NCBI RefSeq assembly: GCF_029784165.1
Contig: NC_073696.1
Location: forward strand, 263,048,494-263,112,493
Length of the DNA stretch: 64,000 nt
Source: Wyeomyia smithii
Taxonomy: Eukaryota; Arthropoda; Insecta; Diptera; Culicidae
Direction of reading: 5' to 3'
Of the stretch, positions 1 through 10,517 are shown piece by piece; positions within the stretch are counted from its first letter, which is position 1, and every line of letters starts with the position of its first letter. The translations under genes were made by a program, and so were the position numbers. The notes beneath the pieces are model-generated. The model worked only from the letters and a program-made list of their open reading frames with translations. It searched no databases and was not told the DNA's origin.

Positions 1-59
1 ATCTCCAGTCCAGGAACGAGTGGTGAAATCCAGGATGTCAGTTTTGTTACTTTTTCAAT

Positions 60-674
60 TACAGTCCCTCTACAATTATGGGTCAGTCAACGTGTGGTCT
101 GAATGTTCAAAAATGGATATAAAATCGCAAATATTATCAACTACGAATGTTTTACTATCTATCTCTGTGTTCTGATGTGTACTTTCGTTCAACAATTAGT
201 TTCACTGCAGTTGATGCGTGTAACTCGGTTGGGAAGAAAAAATATTACTTACATAGCAAAAGACACAATTATGGGTCACTTTTGGCATTCAACATCATTT
301 AGCCTATGATATCGTCAAAATACATAACGCAAGTTATTTTATTGTTGTAAAAGCTTGATAACATGTTATTTTATTCAGTCTTGATGCATTATCACGTCAA
401 AGTAATAAAAATAGTCAAAATATGGACTGACCCACAATTGTGCACCGCAAAATGTAACATTACTACAATTATGGGTCACTTCACTTATAACTTCACAGTT
501 ATAATTTTTAGGGACATTTTCAACTTTAAATCATTTTAATCGTATTAATGAGGTTACAAGTGAGTTACAAAAAATACCACTGCTAATGAAAATTGTTCAG
601 TTTCTTGAGAATAAACGAATTTGCGTGAAAGTGACCCATAGTTGTAGCTGACCCATAACTGTGGAGGCACTGTA
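60..674. mobile_element. TA-flanked MITE with ~25-bp terminal inverted repeats
   Basis: The left end reads CAGTCCCTCTACAATTATGG from base 62. The reverse complement of the right end (672 backward) reads CAGTGCCTCCACAGTTATGG, and both continue GTCAG. TA dinucleotides flank both ends (60-61 and 673-674), as expected for Tc1/mariner-type insertion. The motif ATTATGGGTCACTT recurs inside (about 268 and 469). No transposase frame is present. Superfamily assignment rests only on the TA target and the CAGT-type end. Confidence 0.75.
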
Positions 675-1269
675 TGTCTAATTCTAGCCTTCGATTTTCG
701 ACTTAACCTTTTCCAATAGTGGTATAGGACAGTGGCGCAGGGGTTGGATCACAGGAAGTACACTTCTGTCATTTAGAAGGCTCAATTTGATTCTTCCCAT
801 TTTGGGATAAGTTTTGTCCACTTTTTCAATACGCCGTACTGTCATGAAATGTAAATTTGGAAAAGCGATCTGCAATATTCCTAAAGTTTTGGGTTATAAT
901 CTTTACGAATAATGGTTGCTGCTCTTTCTCGATCACATAAAAGAAAGTGATCACTTGATGGCTAACAACAATTTACAATTCTGCGTCAAACGCAGTTACA
1001 AGTTTCAAAGGAAGGCGTCCATAATCCAGAAATCGTTTGTCATTGTCAGCTCTTTTATTAGTTATTCTTATGTCCCTCATCTTCATTAACTCCAAAGTTC
1101 TGTCGTCTACAAGGTCGAACTTAGAGCCGGAATCAATCTACATGACATGATCTACATTACTCCCCCAATACAACATTTGATCATTTTGTCACCATTGCCC
1201 CCCTAGTTTATATAAAATACAGTTATGTACTCAGAGTCGTCTACCACAAAAGAAATAACGAAAAAGTGT
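675..1269. other. Gene-free sequence between two repeats
   Basis: AT-rich sequence with only short chance reading frames. No gene, splice pattern or structured RNA was recognised. Confidence 0.6.
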
Positions 1270-1605
1270 CCCATTCTATCTCCAGTCAAGAAGCAACACA
1301 TACTGTCACATATTTTGCACATGTTACTAGTATCTTCCAACTTTAATTCATCCGGTGTGTGTATTAGTTTATTCGTCGTACACATACGGAGTAGAGAAAA
1401 AATATGACAAGAGATGCCAGGTATCTTTTTTTCTACGTCATGCAGTAAGCAAACGTTGATGATTCCAAAGACCCAAAATGCGTCTTAAAATTACATCACG
1501 GTTTGTAAACTACGTTTGAGAATAACACAAACATTTGCTTTCTTGCAAGAGAATGCAAGCCATGATGAAAACTCAAACTCATCGTTTCATGGCAACTCAT
1601 TTATG
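1270..1605 (+). repeat. Decayed solo fragment of the arm of the 29.1-31.8 kb inverted-repeat element
   Basis: This stretch aligns by eye with the left arm at about 29,290-29,610. Shared landmarks in the same order include AATTCATCCGGTG, CATACGGAGTAG, AAATATGACAAGAG, GCAAACGTTGATGAT, TTTGCTTTCTTGCAAG and a terminal CATGGMAACTCATTT. Identity is clearly below that between the two arms at 29-31 kb, so this is an older copy. Only one arm is present here and no captured gene. Confidence 0.8.
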
Positions 1606-1677
1606 CGAGTATGGGACTTACCATAAACACTGCAGAAAAGAAAAAAGTGTGGTAGTCCTACGGGCCTTACTACTGCG

Positions 1678-1815
1678 GTGGTGATGTTTGGAGATACTTT
1701 TGAAGTGATTGATGAAATTGTCTATCTTGGTACACTCGTTATGTGTGATAAAGAAGAGAACTGCGGGACGAAGAGACGGATTGCGGCAGCGAACAGGGAT
1801 TATTATGTATTGAAA
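1678..1815 (+). pseudogene. Short LINE reverse-transcriptase scrap
   Basis: Translation gives FEVIDEIVYLGTLVMCDK followed by KRRIAAANRDYYVLK. This matches the late reverse-transcriptase segment of the LINE copy at 14,530-14,640 (FEVVDEFVYLGT, KRRVAAANRAFYRLR). About 45 codons remain, so this is a dead fragment of the same family. Confidence 0.75.
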
Positions 1816-1829
1816 ACTGAAAACTGCTG

Positions 1830-4607
1830 GCATATTTGTTCCACATTTCTTGCTTCATGTTTGCAAATACACATAAGATTTTTTTTATTTGATGTATAAA
1901 ATATTCCACAGGCAATTCTAGAGGGTGTCGAAACAATTCCAGAAAAGGACTGTAAACAGTCGCGTAAATAGGGTTTTAAACTGTTTCTAATTGAACTGAA
2001 TTCGTAGCTCTTTCTCTGTACTTGAAATTGTTTGCATTAAAAACATATCTTTATTCGAATCTTTCAAGCTAAACCTTTTTTATGATTGAATGTGAATTCA
2101 CACTCAGCATACATCAGCATCACATCAGCTACAATTTTAGTATATGTATAAGAACAAATGCGCTGAGCCAATTTCCCAAAACGCGAGGCTATCAAGATAA
2201 GGCCAATATTGAAAGCTTAAACCTGTAAGGTGCGCTTTAATCGCTTTAACACGCAACTGAAAGGTTCTTTAATCGTTTATCAATATGCGAAAAACGTACG
2301 CATAATAAATGCCTATAATCCACGCAATCATCCTATCACAGGCGATCCATGGGCGCACCGGCGGATTGCTTGAAAACCAGCTGGAATTCCAGCCGGATTG
2401 AACCATAAGCGAAATAGCCGTATCGAAATTATGTACTGATGGTATTCTTATTGGCTGCCGTTTCAGGAAAAAATAAGGTAGGTAGTTCACGACTCCTTAT
2501 CAACCGTAAAATCTATCTAAAAAAAGTCTTGTCTGCCCACAGCCCACCTTATTTTGGGCGGTGAGAGCAAATGATTAAATGCCACCGATAAAGGTACGGA
2601 AATAAATATGAATGAATTTAGCGGAAGATAATTAATTAGGCGGAAATAAATGATCGTTAAATCCTCGGAGTGGGCATCAGGTGCAGTATCAGCTCATCTG
2701 ATTGCAAGAATCCGTAAATTTTCCATTTTCGCTTTTATGACACGAAATGGAAAATTTCTGAATTTGAGAACAATCACATCGATGAAAAATATTTTCAAAT
2801 TTTGACAAAAAATCGTTAACAGGTAGAACATAAATAATACACAAAAGTAACCTTAATGGTATGCTCTGAATTATGCATTATTGCAGAATTATTTAATTCG
2901 CTGGAATTTTTTCAATTGACTCTCGCAAATTCTTCCAGCAAAACCAGATTTTTCTAATTCGCTCGGTCACCACTTACTTTGAAAAGTCATGGCTAATGAA
3001 CCGTGCATAACGGAATCGAAGTTTGTATAGAAAATTGCTATGAATTGCTCACAGCCAAAACAGTCGGTAACCCAATTTCCAGGATGATCTGAAACTGTCA
3101 AAAATATAAAAGAATGTTGATATTGAAAACGATACTTGAGAGATTTTCAACTAACTTATGTTACATTAGGTCTGAAAAACATAAAGTTTATAAGATCAGT
3201 TTTAAAGAAAAGTAATACTTAATGCCTAACCAATTCAAATGTCAACGAGAAAGACAGAACATAACATTCACGAACACACTAACTTGCCACTCGGCTAGAT
3301 GAGGGAGTTAAGTCACGCTGTTACCGCACTTCGAATCGCAATTGAAGCCGGTAATACCAAGGAACCGGGACCGGGAGAAAAGTCCTTGGATATGATGAAT
3401 ACGTTTCCACGGCAGATGTGAACGCTCAACATGGGTGTTGCGCGTGGGCTGAAATTTATTTCAGCCAGCGGAAGGTAAGCACGTGCTATACAAAAAAAAT
3501 ACACCAGAAGTAAACTGCCAAGCTACATATATATTTATGTTAATTATGAATCAAATGTGTTAGATTAGCGTTTTCAAATAAACGCACACGCTCTACAAAA
3601 AGATACATTGTAAAGAAATTCAAAAGATATGCGTAAATCGAAAAAGGTTCCTGCCGGGAGTAAGAAGCGTCGTCCGAGGATACTAATATGGCCCTGAATA
3701 TTTCAACACACTTTGCATAGCTCTAAAAAGCTTCCATAATACGGTCAATTGGTAAATGAGGGCTTTCGTTTGGCAGCCTTGGAACGAAATAAGATCCTGC
3801 AGCAGGCGCGAAGCGCATAACGCTCCCAAAAGAACAGAGAGCCAAGCTTGCTTACCTGACACCAGAACATAACATTAATTTACAATGACATCGTGCTTCG
3901 ACTCGGAATTGAAAGCTCAGTAGCATAAGCAAGGTGACATGTCCTTGAAAATATTCAATACTTTCCCAAGCCATAGGTAAATGTTGTGGGTTGAACTGTG
4001 TTTTGAAGAGAAATTCAGGCCTTGCTTTCTGCCTCAAGCATAAATGATAGAATAATCAGAGCTCACACTTTACTTTTGTAGAAAAGCTGGGTCTTCGGAA
4101 AATAATGTTACGAATTATTATTATTATTCGAGTGATTCGAAATTCGAAGAAAATGCTCCATCGTTAGAAGATAAGATTAATCGCTAAACTCTGAAATCGG
4201 TAAGTGGGCGTTGGTAATCCACTCAGAGAATAGTATGACCAAGCATTTCTACAATATCTCAACAATTCGTCTTTACCTACACTTTGCCGTGTAGGTACCT
4301 ACATCAGAACAAGTCCTGTGGCTTTTCACCTAACGCTCATTATTTGTCGCTTGTGTCGCCCACTACTCCGCTTATATTACAGGATCGTATCTCGAAGGTC
4401 ACCCGCGGCAATCAGTTTCTAGTGAACTAAATCTTGTGCTCAAGACTTTCAGACACGAGGATGTGCTGTCGTGTGTTTGCCACGCGTTTTCTCTCGCTAG
4501 TATTGCCACCCACAGTGAATGCCCCATGATGTAACAGACACCAGTCCCCCTGGGGAACATTTGCTTCCTACATTACGTGGTGTGACCCTACCGGCCCGTG
4601 GAACAAA
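1830..4607. other. Gene-free intergenic stretch
   Basis: No convincing coding exon was found. Two segments, roughly 3320-3440 and 3890-3990, resemble each other weakly (a CTTCGAATCGCAATTGAA-type block followed about 50 bp later by GTCCTTG). They may be a very old duplication. The rest is unassigned. Confidence 0.5.
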
Positions 4608-4620
4608 TGAACGAATGAAT
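4608..4620. repeat. Target-site duplication, 3' side of the I-type LINE
   Basis: TGAACGAATGAAT is repeated exactly at 10505-10517 on the other side of the LINE. Here it abuts the oligo(T) run that is the LINE's poly(A) tail on the minus strand. Confidence 0.9.
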
Positions 4621-5006
4621 TTTTTTTTTTTTTTTTTTTTTTCTTCACATAACATTTATTTGACACGGCACAAATACAATTTAATGTTTAACGGCGCCAA
4701 TTATATCTGATGACTTAAAAACTAAAGCAAATTTTTTATCCTCGCTGCCGACTACGAGCTGAAATTAAGTCTAACTTAAAACTAGCATGGGATTTCCAAT
4801 CAGTGTTTTGTTGTTCAATGGTCGTCTGATAATCGTCGAATGGCATGTATGGATTCGTTCTGCTGAGCCACGATGTCGTGAGTTGGGACAGAGGCTCGTA
4901 GTCCTTGGGTCCTGGTTCTGTTGTGCGGGGTCTGGTTGCTGGTTTTGTGCTTAAGGTTCAAACGTGTTCTTGTCGTTTTGTTGGGTGTAGACGGAGGGGA
5001 ACGGGA

Positions 5007-8000
5007 CTAGACTGGGGCGTGGATGGATTTCAGGAAAACGTATATAAGGGACATGTAGGATAGGTCACGGCTCGCCAAGACATCACGAACAGGAACAGCC
5101 GGCTGTCTACCCTCGGCCTGCAGGGAAGCTATTAATTTAGACCTGGCGTCACGGTGTACAGGGCATGACCAAACCACATGCTCTATGTCGTGATAACCTT
5201 CACCACAGGCACAGATACCACTTTCCCCGAGCCCAACACGACGGAGGAGCGCGTCAAATCTATAGTGATTGGACATAAGCCGGGACATCACGCAAATGAA
5301 ATCCCGACCTACATCCAACCCCTTGAACCACGGGTTCGTCGATACTTTGGGGATTATGGAATGTAACCACCTTCCCAATTCCCCTCTGGTCCAAGCATTT
5401 TGCCAACTGATGATCGTATTCTGACGTACAAGTGCGAAAAATTCATTAAAGGCAATTGGTCTTTCATAAATATCACCGTTTGTTGCGCCCACCTTAGCCA
5501 AAGAGTCCGCTTTCTCATTACCCGGTATCGAGCAGTGAGAAGGGACCCACGCTAAGGTAATCTGAGTAGATTTTTCGGATAAAGCACTCAGATGTTCCCG
5601 TATTTTCCCCAGGAAATACGGAGAGTGCTTAACATCTTTCATCGATCGGAGAGCCTCAATGGAACTGAGACTGTCCGTAAAGATGAAATAATGGTCCGTG
5701 GGCATTTTTTCGATAATCCCTAGGGTGTACTGAATTGCAGCTAATTCTGCGACGTAAACAGAAGCAGGATTATCGAGCTTATGGGAGACGGTTAAATTGT
5801 TATTGAAGATACCGAAGCCAGTGGACCCATCAAGAAGTGATCCGTCAGTGTAGTACATATTGTCGCAGTTGATGTTTCGATATTTATTGGAAAAAATTTT
5901 AGGGATCTGCTGCACGCGTAAATGATCCGGGATTCCACGAGTTTCTTCTATCATGGATGTATCGAAAAACACAGTAGAATCAGAAGTATTTGATAAGTCG
6001 ACACGATTTGGAATATTCGAAGAAGGGTTAATATTTTGGGACATGTGATTGAAATACAATGTCATAAAACGGGTTTGAGAATTAAGTTCGATTAACCTTT
6101 CAAAATTTTCAATCACGGGACGGTTCAAGACCTCACATTTGATTAGAATACGAGAAGACAGGCTCCAGAAGCGGTTTTTCAATGGTAGTACTCCAGCTAA
6201 AACCTCCAAACTCATCGTATGGGTCGACTGCATGCAACCTAAGGCGATACGCAAACAACGATATTGTATTCGCTCCAGTTTGATCAAATGTGTGTTTGCT
6301 GCGGAGCGGAAGCAGAAACACCCGTATTCAATAACAGACAATATCGTTGTTTGGTAAAGCCTTATAAGGTCTCCTGGATGGGCTCCCCACCATTGTCCGG
6401 TTATTGTACGAAGAAAATTCACTCTTTGTTGACATTTTTTCATCAGATACCTCACGTGACAACCCCAGGTGCCTTTAGAGTCGAACCAGACACCAAGATA
6501 TTTGTGTACCAAAACCTGAGAAATCGTTTTACCCATTAATTGTGTTTGAAGCTGAGCAGGTTCATGCTTCCTAGAAAAAACTACTATCTCAGTCTTCTCC
6601 GGAGAGAATTCGATACCTAGCTGTAAAGCCCAAGCAGACAAATTGTCCAAGGTATCTTGCAATGGTCCTTGCAAATCGGCAGCTTTAGCTCCTGTTACAG
6701 AGATTACACTGTCGTCTGCAAGTTGTCTTATCGTGCATGAATTTGCCAGACATTCGTCGATGTCATTTACATAAAAGTTGTAAAGAAGGGGGCTTAAACA
6801 TGAGCCCTGGGGAAGACCCATGTAGCTAATGCGAAAAGTTGCCAAATCGCCATGCGTAAAATGCATGTGCTTTTCGGACAACAAGTTGTGCAAAAAATTG
6901 TTCAAAATTGGAGAAAATCCTTGTCGGTGAAGTTTACCCGAAAGAATGTCAATAGAAACGGAATCAAAAGCCCCCTTAATGTCCAAGAACGCAGACGCCA
7001 TTTGTTCTTTACGAGCATACGCCAGCTGAATATCTGTTGAAAGCAACGCAAGACAATCATTCGTCCCTTTGGCACGGCGGAAGCCAAATTGAGTTTCTGA
7101 TAGTAGACCATTTGATTCGACCCAGTGGTCTAAACGACGGAGTATCATTTTTTCCATCAATTTCCGGATACAGGATAGCATTGCAATCGGCCTATAAGAG
7201 TTGTGATTAGAAGCTGGTTTCCCTGGTTTTTGGATGGCGATCACCTTCACTTGCCTCCAATCCTGCGGTACAATGTTTTGCTCCAGGAACTTATTGAACA
7301 AGTTCAACAAGCGCCTCTTGGCATTGCCGGGTAGATTCTTCAACAAGTTGAATTTGATTCTATCTAATCCAGGCGCGTTATTGTTACAGGACAGGAGGGC
7401 AACTGAAAGTTCTGCCATCGTAAAAGGTGATTCTATCGCGTCGTGGCCCGGAGACGCATCGCGAACAATATTTTGCTCAGGAACAGAGTCCGGACATACT
7501 TTCCTGGCAAAATCAAATATCCACCTACTTGAAGACTCCTCGCTTTCGTTGACCGTTACGCGATTCCGCATTCTTCGGGCTGTGTTCCAAAGAGTGCTCA
7601 TCGATGTCTCTCTCGACGTCTCGTTCACGAACCGACGCCAATATCCACGTTTCTTTGCTTTAGCCAAGCTTTTAAGCTTGGTATCAAGCTCCGAATACCG
7701 TAAATAGTCGCCAGGTATACCTCCCGTCTGGTAGGCCTTAAACGCGTCGGATCTTTGCGTGTAGACATCGGAGCACTCTTGGTCCCACCACGGAGTGGGA
7801 GGCCGTTCTTTGATCGTTACGCCGGGATATTTCTTCGTTTGGGCTTGCAACGCGGCGTCGAGAATCAAGCCCGCGAGGAGGTTGTATTCTTCAAGTGGTG
7901 AATGATGTTGAATCGACTCGACCGCTTTTGAAATCATTTCCTCGTATAACTTCCAATCGACATTTCGTGTGAGGTCATACGGAATGTCAATTGGTCGCAT

Positions 8001-8174
8001 GCGAGTTGACCCGTTAGTAATTGAAATAAGAATAGGCAGATGGTCGCTACCGTGAGGATCGAGGATTACCTTCCATGTGCAATCCAACCGTAGCGACGTC
8101 GAACATAAGGATAGATCCAGAGCACTTGGGCGCGCTGGAGGTTTCGGGATACGTGTCATTTCACCGTTGTTCAT
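5007..8174 (-). CDS. LINE ORF2, reverse transcriptase and RNase H portion
   Basis: The open frame is 1055 codons. Its first ~50 residues are the end of the APE-type endonuclease (GSDHLPILI, the SDH motif). The reverse transcriptase follows, with LDIKGAFDSVS (palm aspartate), QFGFRRAKGTNDCL, LPQGSCLSPLLYNFYVNDID and the LADDSV catalytic pair. RNase H occupies about residues 770-900, with YYTDGS, the E of VAELAAIQ, FTDSLSS and the final NEKAD, so all four acidic residues are present. A C-terminal cysteine/histidine cluster (CACGEGYHDIEHVVWSC) follows. The ATG at 8174 is not the natural start. This frame is the continuation of the 8161-8694 frame, separated from it by a frameshift. Acts in target-primed reverse transcription of the element RNA. 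Confidence 0.93.
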   Translation of the reverse strand: MNNGEMTRIPKPPARPSALDLSLCSTSLRLDCTWKVILDPHGSDHLPILISITNGSTRMRPIDIPYDLTRNVDWKLYEEMISKAVESIQHHSPLEEYNLLAGLILDAALQAQTKKYPGVTIKERPPTPWWDQECSDVYTQRSDAFKAYQTGGIPGDYLRYSELDTKLKSLAKAKKRGYWRRFVNETSRETSMSTLWNTARRMRNRVTVNESEESSSRWIFDFARKVCPDSVPEQNIVRDASPGHDAIESPFTMAELSVALLSCNNNAPGLDRIKFNLLKNLPGNAKRRLLNLFNKFLEQNIVPQDWRQVKVIAIQKPGKPASNHNSYRPIAMLSCIRKLMEKMILRRLDHWVESNGLLSETQFGFRRAKGTNDCLALLSTDIQLAYARKEQMASAFLDIKGAFDSVSIDILSGKLHRQGFSPILNNFLHNLLSEKHMHFTHGDLATFRISYMGLPQGSCLSPLLYNFYVNDIDECLANSCTIRQLADDSVISVTGAKAADLQGPLQDTLDNLSAWALQLGIEFSPEKTEIVVFSRKHEPAQLQTQLMGKTISQVLVHKYLGVWFDSKGTWGCHVRYLMKKCQQRVNFLRTITGQWWGAHPGDLIRLYQTTILSVIEYGCFCFRSAANTHLIKLERIQYRCLRIALGCMQSTHTMSLEVLAGVLPLKNRFWSLSSRILIKCEVLNRPVIENFERLIELNSQTRFMTLYFNHMSQNINPSSNIPNRVDLSNTSDSTVFFDTSMIEETRGIPDHLRVQQIPKIFSNKYRNINCDNMYYTDGSLLDGSTGFGIFNNNLTVSHKLDNPASVYVAELAAIQYTLGIIEKMPTDHYFIFTDSLSSIEALRSMKDVKHSPYFLGKIREHLSALSEKSTQITLAWVPSHCSIPGNEKADSLAKVGATNGDIYERPIAFNEFFALVRQNTIISWQNAWTRGELGRWLHSIIPKVSTNPWFKGLDVGRDFICVMSRLMSNHYRFDALLRRVGLGESGICACGEGYHDIEHVVWSCPVHRDARSKLIASLQAEGRQPAVPVRDVLASRDLSYMSLIYVFLKSIHAPV

Positions 8175-8694
8175 TCATAGTCATGTCGAAGTCATCGCAA
8201 AGGTTATAGATTAAAGAGGAGCGGTTATCATTGTAGGGGGAACCCCAAGCCACGCCATGAGAGTTGAAGTTTCCCAAAATCAAACGTGGCGAGGGAAGAA
8301 GTTCTATTAAATCAAAGAGCAACCGTTGCCCAACCTGTGGTCTGGGAGGAATATATATTGAGGCAATATAAAGCTCTTTACCTTGTATTGTCATTTGACA
8401 TGCGACAACTTCGATGCCTGGAATCGAGGGGAGGTTAATACGATAGAAAGAATAGCACTTTTTAATCCCTAAAAGTACTCCTCCATATGGGGTGTCTCGA
8501 TCAAGGCGAATAATATTAAAATCATGGAAGTTGAGATCAATATTTGAAGTAAGCCAAGTTTCACAAAGGGAAAATGCATCGCATTTGTTTTTATTTATCA
8601 AAACTTTAAACGAATCAATTTTTGGTAAAATACTTCTACAATTCCACTGTAAGACAGAGATAGAATCCTTCATATACGCAGTTGAATTAGGCAT
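8161..8694 (-). pseudogene. LINE ORF2, N-terminal endonuclease portion (frameshifted, catalytic residue changed)
   Basis: This encodes the first ~178 residues of ORF2, starting at the ATG at 8694, which overlaps the ORF1 stop by 8 nt (ATGCCTAA). Motifs of an exonuclease III/APE-type nicking endonuclease are visible: VLQWNCRSI, SLCETWL (metal-binding Glu), TPYGGVLLGIKK and ASIYIPPRP. The usual GDFN motif reads GNFNSH, replacing the catalytic Asp with Asn. The frame then stops at 8161. The DNA just before the stop contains a tandem ATGA ATGA, and one unit looks like a 4-bp duplication that breaks the link to the downstream reverse-transcriptase frame. Confidence 0.85.
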
Positions 8695-10057
8695 CGAAGG
8701 ATACAATCGCTGCTAGGAGAGGCCATTGGGCAGTCAACTGCTTCAAAAATGATCTAACTGTTGGGAGGAATGCTGTAAGAAAAATTTTAATTGGATCGGG
8801 TACATTGAAAGTTTCAAAAATCCAGTCCACAATGTCAGAAAATTTCACTAATCCAGAGTTTGTTTCATCAACTGGGAGTGTAAAAGGAGCAACTGGGGTT
8901 TTAGATGTTCCTGGCAGTGCTGGGAACTCCTTCTGGGACTTTAAATTTGCCAGCCCAGGAGGAGTTTGCTTCGGTTTTTCCGCAGCACTGTTTGGTTTGT
9001 TTGTAACCTTCATTTCACTTTGAGAAATCTTAGGACCTTTTCTGGGAAGTTTAGGAGAGGAAACACTTTTCCTCTTTCTAGACTCCCCAGGATTGGCGTA
9101 AGATGCTCCCGCTGGTGAATCGTCAGAATCGGTTTCCTCAGAGGGCAACAGATCGAAGGGGTTCGAAGTAACGGGAGAAGTGGTAACGGTCTTCTTCAGC
9201 ATGTCAGCGTAGGAACGCTTTGAACGCTCTTTGAGAGACCGTTTTATTTTATCCCTGCGCTGCATGTACACCGCACATGTCGAGAGCTCATGCAGATTTT
9301 CTCCGCAGTGAATACACTTTTCAGCGTTAACACTGCAAGAATCTTCCGCATGAGACTCCCCACACTTGCCACAACGTGCCTTATTGCAGCAGTAGGCGGC
9401 TGTATGGCCTAACTGCTTGCAATTCAGGCAGTTCATGACGCGGGGCACGTAGAGCCTCACAGGGAGACGAACCCGGTGGATCGAGACGTGGCTTGGTAGT
9501 GCAGACCCGGCGAACGTAACTCGAAACGAGTCTGACGGAGTGTATACTGTTTTGCCACCGATGATCGATGCTGACCGCAATTGCTTGCAGTCGAGCACCT
9601 TTACTTCGGGACACGTTTTGTTCTTAAAGCACCCTTTGGCACTTTGCAGTATACACTCGACGGACAGACTCGAATCGGTTATGACACCGTCGATCTCCAC
9701 GTCTCGTGCGGGTATGTAAACGCGATACTCGCGTGTGAAGAGCTCAGAGCAAGCTATATCGTTGGCCTCTTTCAGGTTACCGACCACGACACGGAGCTTG
9801 TTAGGCCGGACCTTGGAAATTTCGGTCACGCCCTTGTACTCCTTCGTCAGGTCTTTAGAAATCTGCAAGAGGTTCAACTTTTTCGATTTCGGTCCTGCCT
9901 TTGGCCGAAAATAAACAGTATAGCTCCCCTGGGCTCCGTCTGGGTAAAGCCTGGGGCGAGGGGGGACTGAAGAATGAACAGGGGAGGGGGTAACAGAAGG
10001 GTCAGGGTCAGAGGGGTTCGGGGATGGTGGCGCGGGAGGCGAGGGATCTACATCCAT
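8687..10057 (-). CDS. LINE ORF1, Gag-like nucleic-acid-binding protein with CCHC knuckles
   Basis: This is a 456-residue open frame from an ATG at 10057. The N-terminus is proline/serine-rich (about 1-40). A conserved Gag-like region follows to about residue 210. Three cysteine/histidine knuckles then lie together: CLNCKQLGHTAAYC, CGKCGESHAEDSC and CIHCGENLHELSTC. A basic and serine-rich tail follows. In I-type elements this protein coats the element RNA and forms the ribonucleoprotein that delivers ORF2. The frame is intact and its stop overlaps the ORF2 start, as is common for I and jockey-type elements. Confidence 0.92.
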   Translation of the reverse strand: MDVDPSPPAPPSPNPSDPDPSVTPSPVHSSVPPRPRLYPDGAQGSYTVYFRPKAGPKSKKLNLLQISKDLTKEYKGVTEISKVRPNKLRVVVGNLKEANDIACSELFTREYRVYIPARDVEIDGVITDSSLSVECILQSAKGCFKNKTCPEVKVLDCKQLRSASIIGGKTVYTPSDSFRVTFAGSALPSHVSIHRVRLPVRLYVPRVMNCLNCKQLGHTAAYCCNKARCGKCGESHAEDSCSVNAEKCIHCGENLHELSTCAVYMQRRDKIKRSLKERSKRSYADMLKKTVTTSPVTSNPFDLLPSEETDSDDSPAGASYANPGESRKRKSVSSPKLPRKGPKISQSEMKVTNKPNSAAEKPKQTPPGLANLKSQKEFPALPGTSKTPVAPFTLPVDETNSGLVKFSDIVDWIFETFNVPDPIKIFLTAFLPTVRSFLKQLTAQWPLLAAIVSFDA

Positions 10058-10504
10058 CGCGCTATGTTTAGCGCACTAGCGCTGACAAGAACACGTACCT
10101 TTTTATTTCTCCCTTCCAGTAAGGTTGGTTGTCCGATCGTTCGAAGTAGCAGCCGTTACAGCCAGCAGCACCAATACAGCAGCACCAAACAGCCACCAGC
10201 AGCGAGCCAGGTGTGAGATCACTCCACACAGCGATACGACTCGCTGACACTGATGGCTTCTTCTTTTTCCTCGTTTGTGTCTCGTCCACTGCTGTAGCAC
10301 AATCCAGCCAGCAGCCAAATCGGCTTACGCACCAGCTGGCAGTCACGATGCGAAACAGTTGCACAAAGGAACGACCTTGAACCCGGATTTATTTCACTCG
10401 ACCAGGCAAACAATGCCAACACTTGTTCACACGTCTTTTGTTTTATACTCTATCGGACCGATCACCAAACACGTCCAGTACTGATGCGTGTTCGGCACAG
10501 AATG

Positions 10505-10517
10505 TGAACGAATGAAT
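10505..10517. repeat. Target-site duplication, 5' side of the I-type LINE
   Basis: An exact copy of the 13-mer at 4608-4620, directly beyond the first base of the minus-strand element. Confidence 0.9.

Larger units (their letters stand above)
4621..10504 (-). mobile_element. Full-length I-clade-like non-LTR retrotransposon
   Basis: This 5.88-kb insertion lies on the minus strand. It has a poly(A) tail (T-run at 4621-4642), a ~450-bp 5' leader (10058-10504), ORF1 with zinc knuckles, and ORF2 with endonuclease, reverse transcriptase and RNase H. The exact 13-bp duplication TGAACGAATGAAT at 4608-4620 and 10505-10517 fixes both ends. An RNase H domain behind the reverse transcriptase, with a CCHC-bearing ORF1, fits the I clade (MosquI-like elements of mosquitoes); the LOA clade is an alternative. 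Two lesions in the endonuclease suggest it can no longer move by itself. Confidence 0.93.

Noticed and set aside
7234..7707. 157-codon plus-strand frame
   Set aside because: Shadow of the LINE reverse transcriptase.
9581..9970. 129-codon plus-strand frame
   Set aside because: Shadow of the LINE ORF1 on the opposite strand.
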